From positions 6,067,501 through 6,131,500 of the forward strand of contig NZ_CP018846.1 of assembly GCF_002025705.1 (NCBI RefSeq): DNA of 64,000 nucleotides. Reading direction: 5' to 3'. This DNA is from Pseudomonas putida. GTDB lineage: Bacteria > Pseudomonadota > Gammaproteobacteria > Pseudomonadales > Pseudomonadaceae. The notes beneath the pieces were generated by a model. It saw nothing but the letters and a program-made list of their open reading frames with translations, did not search any database and was not told the origin of the DNA. The position numbers were made by a program, and so were the translations under genes. Positions 58,467 through 64,000 of this stretch are shown piece after piece; position 1 is the stretch's first letter, and each line of letters starts with the position of its first letter.

Positions 58467-58910
58467 TCAGCCAAACTGCTTCTGCTGCTGTTGCTGCTTG
58501 GCCACCAGCTCGGAAGCGGCGATGTAGGCTTCCTGGAACTCATCGCTCTCCAGCCAGGCCATGGTGGTGTCTTCGTCGGCACCGTCGAGCCAGGTGCGGT
58601 AGGCGTTGAACACCAGCACGATGTAGTCGGTGGCGTGCTCTTCCTTGTGGCCCTTGAGTACCAAGGCCAGCAGCGGGTCGACCAGGAATACCGAGATCAT
58701 CGCGACCAGGCTGGTTTCCTGGGCGGCTTTCATCTTGTCGAACAGCTCTTTATAGCTGTCTGTCTCCATGGCCTTGTTGAATACCTGCTCGATGCTCGCG
58801 CTGTCACCGGCGCTGGCCTTGACTGCCTGGCCGCTGCGTACCATGCGGTTCTGCTTGGCTTTGCTGGCGGCGCGCTTGGCGCGTTTCTGTTGCTTGGTTG
58901 GGGTGGCCAT
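58467..58910 (-). CDS. Conserved hypothetical protein, basic N-terminus
   Basis: A 147-residue protein. The first 26 residues are strongly basic (TPTKQQKRAKRAASKAKQNR), the middle (about 45-130) is predicted helical, and it ends in a Gln-rich tail (KQQQQQKQFG). No family recognised. ATG 58910 is used because the frame upstream (to 59132) overlaps ppk2 and is arginine-rich nonsense. It lies 61 bp past the end of ppk2, same direction, so it is probably the second gene of that unit. Confidence 0.7.
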   Translation of the reverse strand: MATPTKQQKRAKRAASKAKQNRMVRSGQAVKASAGDSASIEQVFNKAMETDSYKELFDKMKAAQETSLVAMISVFLVDPLLALVLKGHKEEHATDYIVLVFNAYRTWLDGADEDTTMAWLESDEFQEAYIAASELVAKQQQQQKQFG

Positions 58911-58971
58911 GGGGTGAATCCTTGGGGGTGTTCGGAAATTGCGCGTATTGAAGCGCAGCAGCCCGGGCGAT

Positions 58972-59961
58972 TCAACTGGCGGGCGACGTCGGCTCGTCCT
59001 CCTCGAACCCCCGCGATGCCCGCCCGACCAGCAGCTCATCCGGTGCATGCGCCACGCTGTGGTCCTTGCCCGGGTAATCCAGCGAATGCAGGAAATGCCG
59101 GATGCAGTTGATCCGTGCACGCTTCTTGTCATCCGACTTGATCACCGTCCACGGCGCATCGGCAGTATCGGTATGGAAGAACATCGCCTCCTTGGCGGCG
59201 GTGTAGTCCTCCCACTTGTCCAGCGACTTGATGTCGATGGGCGACAGCTTCCAGTGCTTGAGCGGGTCGTCCCGGCGCGAGATGAAGCGGCGCAGCTGCT
59301 CTTCACGGTTCACCGAGAACCAGTACTTGAACAGCAGGATGCCGCTGTTGCAGAGCATCCGCTCCAGGTCCGGTGCCTGGCGCATGAACTCCAGGTACTG
59401 CAGCGGCGAGCAGAACTCCATCACCTTCTCGACTCCGGCGCGGTTGTACCAGGAGCGGTCGAAGAAGACCATTTCACCCGCCGTGGGCAGGTGCTGGATG
59501 TAACGCTGGAAGTACCACTGCCCCAGCTCCTGCTCGGAAGGCTTCTCCAGCGCGACGATGCGCGCACCCCGCGGGTTCAGGTGCTCCATGAAGCGTTTGA
59601 TGGTGCCACCCTTGCCCGCTGCATCACGCCCCTCGAACAGGATCACCACGCGCTGGCCGGTTTCCTTCACCCAGCTCTGCACTTTCAGTAGCTCGATCTG
59701 CAGCGCGTGCTTGGCTTTTTCATAATCCTGGCGGCGCAGGCGGGTGCGGTACGGGTAACTGGCAGGCAGCCGCGCCGAGGTGCTGTCTTCGTTGCTGCCC
59801 TTCGGTGCGCTGGCTACTTGCAGTGCGGCCGGGGCCTGGCTGACCTTCGTTATGGTGGGTTCAGGTTTGCGTTGGCGAGGGCGGCGCGTGCGAGGTGCAG
59901 CAGGGGCGGGGGAAGAGGATTCGCCGGGGGCGGGGAGCAGGAGGGTGGCTTCTTCGCTCAT
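58972..59961 (-). CDS. ppk2: Polyphosphate kinase 2 (PPK2 family)
   Basis: A 329-residue nucleotide-polyphosphate phosphotransferase. The PPK2 kinase core starts near residue 90: FEGRDAAGKGGTIKRF (Walker A), VALEKPSEQELGQWYFQRY, and DRSWYNRAGVEKVMEFCSP (Walker B). The first about 85 residues are a low-complexity Pro/Arg/Ser/Ala region (SSPAPAAPRTRRPRQRKP). ATG 59961 follows AAGGA. It interconverts nucleotides and polyphosphate; class (GDP versus ADP) cannot be fixed by eye. Confidence 0.9.
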   Translation of the reverse strand: MSEEATLLLPAPGESSSPAPAAPRTRRPRQRKPEPTITKVSQAPAALQVASAPKGSNEDSTSARLPASYPYRTRLRRQDYEKAKHALQIELLKVQSWVKETGQRVVILFEGRDAAGKGGTIKRFMEHLNPRGARIVALEKPSEQELGQWYFQRYIQHLPTAGEMVFFDRSWYNRAGVEKVMEFCSPLQYLEFMRQAPDLERMLCNSGILLFKYWFSVNREEQLRRFISRRDDPLKHWKLSPIDIKSLDKWEDYTAAKEAMFFHTDTADAPWTVIKSDDKKRARINCIRHFLHSLDYPGKDHSVAHAPDELLVGRASRGFEEDEPTSPAS

Positions 59962-60133
59962 GGAGGTCCTTGCGAGGTCGGGTCGAATGTCCACTTCTGA
60001 TTGTGAGTTTGGCTGGGGGAGAAGTCGTTGATGCTGATCAATGCCGGTGGGCGGAGGATGTGGCGCTGCTCATTCAAATAGTTTGAAACACGTCGAGATT
60101 GATGTGGTGTGAACTACGGTTTACATTTTTCCC

Positions 60134-60423
60134 ATGCACACACTATTACAAACCGACAGCTACAGAAGGTGGTTCGCCGCGTTGCGGGATGCTCGTGCAC
60201 AGGCTCGTATCAATGTGCGCTTGCGGCGGGTCGAGCTTGGAGTGATTGGGACTGTAAGCCGGTAGGTGAAGGAGTGTCCGAGCTGCGGATCGATTACGGT
60301 CCGGGCTATCGGGTGTATTTCGTTCAGCGAGGCTACGAGGTGATCATCCTTCTGGCGGGTGGCGACAAGTCCACTCAGGCCAGGGATATCAGATCAGCCC
60401 TAAAGCTGGCACGCGAGCTGTAG
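60134..60423 (+). pseudogene. Frameshifted HigB/RelE-type toxin gene
   Basis: The two halves of a RelE/ParE-superfamily addiction toxin are in different frames. From ATG 60134 the frame reads TLLQTDSYRRWFAALRDARA...VRLRRVELGVIG and then runs into a stop. From 60250 a second frame continues DCKPVGEGVSELRIDYGPGY...LLAGGDKSTQARDI to the stop 60423. A family member reads ...GxxGDCKPVG... straight through, so one base is missing in the GGG run at 60248-60250. As written the toxin cannot be made; a sequencing error or phase variation at the G-run must be excluded. Confidence 0.85.
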
Positions 60424-60432
60424 GAGGCCGCC

Positions 60433-60738
60433 ATGACTGATACCAAACTGACCAAGTGGGATGCCGCAGATCACCTCAAGACAGAGGGAGACATGGCCCT
60501 GTACCTTGAGGCTTGCCTTGAAGAAAATGATCCGGTGCTGCTTGCCGCTGCCTTGGGCGATATCGCGCGTGCCCGTGGCATGGCGCAACTGGCGCGAGAT
60601 ACTGGCCTGACGCGTGAAGGGCTGTACAAGGCGTTGTCGGCGGAGGGTAACCCTAGCCTGGCGACCATCATGAAAGTGATGGCTGCGCTCGGCCTGAGGC
60701 TACATGCCGAGGTGGTGTCTCCGCGAACTGCGGGGTAG
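60433..60738 (+). CDS. HigA-type antitoxin with XRE helix-turn-helix
   Basis: A 101-residue addiction-module antidote: KLTKWDAADHLKTEGDMALYLEACLEE, then an XRE-like HTH (ARARGMAQLARDTGLTREGLYKALSAEGNPSL). ATG 60433 is preceded by a perfect AGGAGG and follows the toxin stop by 9 bp, so it is the second gene of the module. It is intact although the toxin frame is broken. It normally represses its own operon. Confidence 0.9.
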   Translation: MTDTKLTKWDAADHLKTEGDMALYLEACLEENDPVLLAAALGDIARARGMAQLARDTGLTREGLYKALSAEGNPSLATIMKVMAALGLRLHAEVVSPRTAG

Positions 60739-60801
60739 GCTTGAGGTATGGGGTGGCAGCTACAGATGCTGCGCATCCCAAAAGCAAAAAACGCAGGCAA
60801 C

Positions 60802-60825
60802 AAAAAACCCGCACTAGGCGGGTTT
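60802..60825 (-). terminator. Terminator of tRNA-Phe
   Basis: On the leftward strand AACCCGC-ctagt-GCGGGTT with TTTTTT after it, 46 bp past the tRNA 3' end. Confidence 0.85.
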
Positions 60826-60871
60826 CTTGTTGTCGCTTCGGGTAACTTTGCAACCACCAGAAGCTTGAAGG

Positions 60872-60947
60872 TGGTGCCCAGAGACGGAGTCGAACCGCCG
60901 ACACGAGGATTTTCAATCCTCTGCTCTACCGACTGAGCTATCTGGGC
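60872..60947 (-). tRNA. tRNA-Phe (anticodon GAA)
   Basis: A 76-nt cloverleaf with encoded CCA: acceptor GCCCAGA/TCTGGGC, D-arm GCTCAGTCGGTAGAGC, anticodon loop TTGAAAA with anticodon GAA, T-loop GGTTCGACTCC. Confidence 0.97.
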
Positions 60948-61037
60948 GACGAGGTGAATTAAATAGATTTTCTGACGGCCCGTCAACGACTTTTTGAAAA
61001 AATTTTAAATTAATTCCGTCGCTTACGATTCGTGGGG

Positions 61038-61310
61038 TCATTCGGAGGGTGGAACGTAGCCTTCCGCCTGGGCGTATTCCTCGCCAGCGAAAAACTTGTC
61101 CATCTCGCCCTGGAGGAACTTGCGGTCCTCGCCGTTCATCATGTTCAGGCGCTTTTCGTTGATCAGCATGGTCTGGTGCTTCTTCCAGTCTTCCCAGGCT
61201 TTCTCCGAGATGTGGTCGAAGATGTCCTGGCCTTTGGCGCCGGGGTAGGGCGGGCGGGCCAGGCCTGGGAGTTCTTCTTTGTACTTGCGGCACATCACGG
61301 TGCGGGTCAT
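61038..61310 (-). CDS. yggX: Oxidative damage protection protein YggX
   Basis: A 90-residue cytoplasmic protein of the YggX family, which protects iron-sulfur clusters and limits Fe(II)-driven damage. It starts TRTVMCRKYKEELPGL with the conserved C6 and continues WEDWKKHQTMLINEKRLN, both typical. The start overlaps the mutY stop by 4 bp, the usual mutY-yggX pairing. Confidence 0.96.
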   Translation of the reverse strand: MTRTVMCRKYKEELPGLARPPYPGAKGQDIFDHISEKAWEDWKKHQTMLINEKRLNMMNGEDRKFLQGEMDKFFAGEEYAQAEGYVPPSE

Positions 61311-62374
61311 CGGGCTTCTCCTGCAATCAGTTCGTCGGCCGCGCGTTTGAGCAGCTTCTTGACCGGGGCGGCGAGGCCCAGGCGCGGCGGGGTGGCGAGG
61401 TTATACCAGAGCCAGTCGGCCTCGGCCACGTGCTGGCCGACCGGGTCGACGCGCACCAGCCAGGGTTCGATCGCCAGCTGGAAGTGGCTGAAGGTGTGGG
61501 TCAGGCCGTCCAGCGCGCGGCTGCCAGCCAGGCGCAGGCCGTGCTGGTAGGCGAGGTCGTCGAGCTGGGCGATGTCGTCCAGCTCCGGCAGGCTCCACAG
61601 GCCGCCCCACAGGCCGCTGGATGGGCGGCGATAAAGCAGGATGGCGCCTTCGTGGTTGGCCAGCAGCGGCATCAGCGTGCGCCTTTGGGGCAGCGCCTTG
61701 CGTGGCTTGGGCTCGGGGTAGCGGGTTTCTTCGCCGTGCAGGTGCGCTTCGCAGCCGCGCTGCAACGGGCAGATCAGGCAGCTGGGCTTGCTGCGCGTGC
61801 ACAGCGTCGCGCCCATGTCCATCATCGCCTGGGTGTAGTGGTTGGCCCGCTGCTGCGGGGTAAAGCGCTCGGCCGTGGCCCACAGCTGGTTGGCCACCTT
61901 GGGCTCGCCGGGGTAGCCGGCTTGGGCGGTGTAGCGGGCCAGCACGCGCTTGACGTTGCCATCAAGAATCGGCGCGCGAATGCCCATGCTGATGCTGGCA
62001 ATGGCGCCGGCGGTGGAGCGGCCGATGCCGGGCAATTCGGTGAGCTGCTCGACGCTGCGCGGGAATTCGCCGCCATGCTGCTCGACGACGATCTTCGCTG
62101 CCTTCTGCAGGTTGCGCGCGCGGGTGTAGTAGCCAAGGCCCGTCCACAGGTGCAGCACTTCGTCCTCCGGCGCTTCAGCCAGGGCCTGCACGGTCGGCAA
62201 GGCCTGCATGAAGCGGTCGAAGTAGTTGAGCACGGTGCTGACCTGGGTCTGCTGCAGCATGATTTCCGAAACCCATACCCGGTATGGGTTGATGCCCTGT
62301 TGCCAGGGCAGGTCGTGGCGACCGTGCTGGTCGTACCAGTCCAGCACGGCGCTGGAGAACTGCGCGGGGGTCAT
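61307..62374 (-). CDS. mutY: Adenine DNA glycosylase MutY
   Basis: A 355-residue base-excision repair enzyme removing adenine opposite 8-oxoguanine. Helix-hairpin-helix LPGIGRSTAGAIASI, catalytic aspartate in ILDGNVKRVLARY, WVSEIMLQQTQV with the catalytic Glu, and the [4Fe-4S] cluster cysteines CTRSKPSCLICPLQRGC. The C-terminal Nudix-like domain follows. Its start overlaps the AsmA-family stop by 4 bp. Confidence 0.96.
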   Translation of the reverse strand: MTPAQFSSAVLDWYDQHGRHDLPWQQGINPYRVWVSEIMLQQTQVSTVLNYFDRFMQALPTVQALAEAPEDEVLHLWTGLGYYTRARNLQKAAKIVVEQHGGEFPRSVEQLTELPGIGRSTAGAIASISMGIRAPILDGNVKRVLARYTAQAGYPGEPKVANQLWATAERFTPQQRANHYTQAMMDMGATLCTRSKPSCLICPLQRGCEAHLHGEETRYPEPKPRKALPQRRTLMPLLANHEGAILLYRRPSSGLWGGLWSLPELDDIAQLDDLAYQHGLRLAGSRALDGLTHTFSHFQLAIEPWLVRVDPVGQHVAEADWLWYNLATPPRLGLAAPVKKLLKRAADELIAGEAR

Positions 62375-64000
62375 CGCTTGAACAGCCCCTTGAGCGCGTC
62401 TTTGAGTTCTGGGCTCACTTTGTCTCCGAGTTTTTCATCGATCTTGTCTTTCAGGCGGTTGCCGGCCAACTTGGCCGCGACCTTGCCCAGGCCGTCCTGG
62501 TCCAGGCGGCAGGCCTTGGCGCCAAGCTCCAGCGGGCCACGGCAGCGCAGCGGCACTTCCACACCTACAAAGCGTTCGTTGACCTGGCAGGCCGGGTCGG
62601 GCATTGCGCGCTGGTCACCTTCGACGATCACGCCGACGTTGTAGTCCATGCCCAGCACGCGCAGGTCGAGGTCGCCATGGCCGTTGACGGTCAGGCCCGG
62701 GATGCGTGCCTTGAGGTCCGGGTTGCTGGCCACGCCATTGCGAATCACCAGGCTGCCGCGCAGTTCTTCGAACGGGGTGTCCTTGCCGCGTGGCTCGCCA
62801 CTCAGTGTCTTGCGGTTGAGGGTGGCGATGGCCTGGCAGAGTTGCTGTTCCAGGTTGGCGTTGACCAGCACGCCGTCGTTGATAGTGAAGTTTGCGCTGC
62901 CATTGAGGGTGTCGACCAGTGCCTTCTGGCTGTTGCCGGTGGCAGTCAGATCACTGGTAAGGGTCAGCAGGCCCTTGACCGGCGGCGTCTGCTCCTTGCC
63001 TTCGGCCTTGATGAAGTGCTTGACCGGTACCCGGTTGATCTTGGTGTTGATACCAATCTGTGGCACGGCAGGGCGCACGTCGACGTTGCCCTTAGCTTCG
63101 AAGGTGCCGTTGTAGATGCCGCCACGCAGGGTTTGCAAGGTCAGCAGGCCGCCTTGGCCGGTGGCCTGCAGTTGCGCATCGCTGATCGGCAGTTTGTCCA
63201 GGGTCAGCGAGCCGAAGGCCAGGTCGGCCTGCAGGTCGAGTACCCGCAGGCGGTCGACCGGCAGCAGCTTGTCGTCGCTCCAGGCCAACTGGGTCGGGGC
63301 GTTGGGCAGCGGTGTGCTGCCAGCAGCGGCCACGGCGGTGGCTTCCTGCTGTTGGACCTCGGCCTGTCGTGCGGCAGTGGCACCCTTGGCCTCTTCGCTC
63401 TTGGCCGGCATGTAGCGATCAGCGTCGAACTTGTCGCCTTTGAGCTGCAGGCGCAGGGCCTGCTTGGCGAAGTCTTCGACGGCCACGCGGCCGGTGAAGG
63501 TGCTTTCGTCCAGCTTCACGGCCAGGTCGGCCAGTGTCAGGCTGGTTGGCGTGCCTTGCAGGCGGGTCACCAGCTCCAGCTTGCCGAATGCCGCCGGGTC
63601 GGTGGTGGCCGGCAGCGGGTGGCCGATGCCGTCGAGGAAGGTGCGCAGGTTGAACTGGGCGATGGACAACCCGCCGCTCAGTTGCGGTGCCTTGTCCAGA
63701 TCACGCAGGTTCAGTTCGCCGAGGGCGCGCAGCTGGTTGGCCGAGACCTTCAGGCCGTTCCACGAGGCGACGTTGGCGCCCATGTCGACCAGCAACTGGC
63801 CCTGGGCGCCGAAGGTGACGGTCTTGCCAGCGGTAGGTTCGCCCGACGTTTCGCCGGTCAGGCGCATGTCTTCGAAGTTGTAGCGCTTGAGCTTGCGATC
63901 GAAACGCAATTCACCGGCCAGTTCGGTACGGGCCTTGATGGCTGGCTGGCTGGCGCTGAGGAAGGCGCTGGCCTTGAGAGCGATATTGGTACCTTCGTGG
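62371..64000 (-). CDS. asmA: AsmA-family protein, 3' part (cut by window end)
   Basis: At least 542 residues of a large envelope protein; the frame is open to the window edge, so the N-terminus with the membrane anchor is missing. The C-terminal AsmA_2-like segments are visible (LTLTSDLTATGNSQKALVDTLNGSANFTINDGV, PFEELRGSLVIRNGV, LDLRVLGMDYNVGVIVEGDQ). AsmA-like proteins act in outer-membrane biogenesis and phospholipid transport. It is the first gene of the asmA-mutY-yggX unit here. Confidence 0.9.
   Translation of the reverse strand, partial: HEGTNIALKASAFLSASQPAIKARTELAGELRFDRKLKRYNFEDMRLTGETSGEPTAGKTVTFGAQGQLLVDMGANVASWNGLKVSANQLRALGELNLRDLDKAPQLSGGLSIAQFNLRTFLDGIGHPLPATTDPAAFGKLELVTRLQGTPTSLTLADLAVKLDESTFTGRVAVEDFAKQALRLQLKGDKFDADRYMPAKSEEAKGATAARQAEVQQQEATAVAAAGSTPLPNAPTQLAWSDDKLLPVDRLRVLDLQADLAFGSLTLDKLPISDAQLQATGQGGLLTLQTLRGGIYNGTFEAKGNVDVRPAVPQIGINTKINRVPVKHFIKAEGKEQTPPVKGLLTLTSDLTATGNSQKALVDTLNGSANFTINDGVLVNANLEQQLCQAIATLNRKTLSGEPRGKDTPFEELRGSLVIRNGVASNPDLKARIPGLTVNGHGDLDLRVLGMDYNVGVIVEGDQRAMPDPACQVNERFVGVEVPLRCRGPLELGAKACRLDQDGLGKVAAKLAGNRLKDKIDEKLGDKVSPELKDALKGLFKR

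Noticed and set aside
60109..60423. Continuous reading frame beginning before the HigB-type toxin
   Set aside because: It matches the toxin only from 60250 onward; the first 47 codons are out-of-frame translation of the toxin N-terminal half.

Overview
The window is a GC-rich chromosomal segment of a Pseudomonas putida-group bacterium. This is supported by the gene content (OprD-type porin, FMN-type GltB-like protein, rimBK, YdeP-type formate dehydrogenase with FdhD, paired TonB siderophore receptors), by the frequent P. putida-type REP palindromes between genes, and by a gene order that agrees, as I remember it, with the ssu-gshA-tex-ompR/envZ-rimK-hslO-pckA-fdh-nudE-cysQ-mutY stretch of P. 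putida KT2440. No search was run, so the species is an inference.

Layout. 0.4-4.4 kb: alkanesulfonate uptake and desulfonation operon ssuADCBF. 4.5-10.0 kb: a 1834-residue toxin-like protein (DUF6543 / dermonecrotic-toxin-like) on the opposite strand that looks like an accessory insertion. 10.1-15.2 kb: tetR, gshA, a hot-dog thioesterase and tex, all leftward. 15.4-23.1 kb: ompR-envZ, rimB-rimK, hslR, a PAP2 phosphatase, hslO and pckA. 23.3-28.6 kb: a 58-codon antitoxin-like gene, a thioesterase, a glycine-zipper protein, FdhF/YdeP plus fdhD, and the K+-binding LysM protein. 28.7-36.1 kb: yrfG, nudE-cysQ, a tightly coupled sensor kinase / sigma-54 regulator / thioesterase operon, and rfbC-rfbD. 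36.5-48.6 kb: agmatine deiminase, a TonB receptor, an OprD-family porin, a GltB-like FMN protein, a two-component system divergent from a second TonB receptor, and small proteins. 48.8-50.1 kb: a complete IS3-family element with A6G frameshift signal, inserted beside the tRNA-Thr terminator. 50.3-53.1 kb: a lipoprotein, a highly structured leader before two overlapping small genes, and a methyltransferase. 53.3-58.3 kb: a polar amino-acid ABC transporter and a GabP-type permease. 58.4-64 kb: a small conserved protein, PPK2, a HigB/HigA-type module whose toxin gene is frameshifted, tRNA-Phe, yggX, mutY and the 3' part of an AsmA-family gene cut by the window end.

Functional themes are sulfur scavenging, redox and proteostasis (gshA, hslO, hslR, yggX, mutY), envelope sensing and iron/amine/amino-acid uptake. 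Many neighbours are translationally coupled through 1-8 bp overlaps (ssuC/ssuB, gshA/tetR, tex/thioesterase, rimB/rimK, nudE/cysQ, kinase/regulator/thioesterase, rfbC/rfbD, the 51.3 kb pair, asmA/mutY/yggX).

The most interesting unexplained signals are the leader at 50.8-51.03 kb, which has several long mutually competing stems and a sequestered ribosome-binding site; the unlisted antitoxin-like gene at 23.3-23.5 kb; the broken HigB toxin; the giant toxin-like gene; two possible small RNAs (24.7 and 40.5 kb); and several paired dyads upstream of aguA and gabP.
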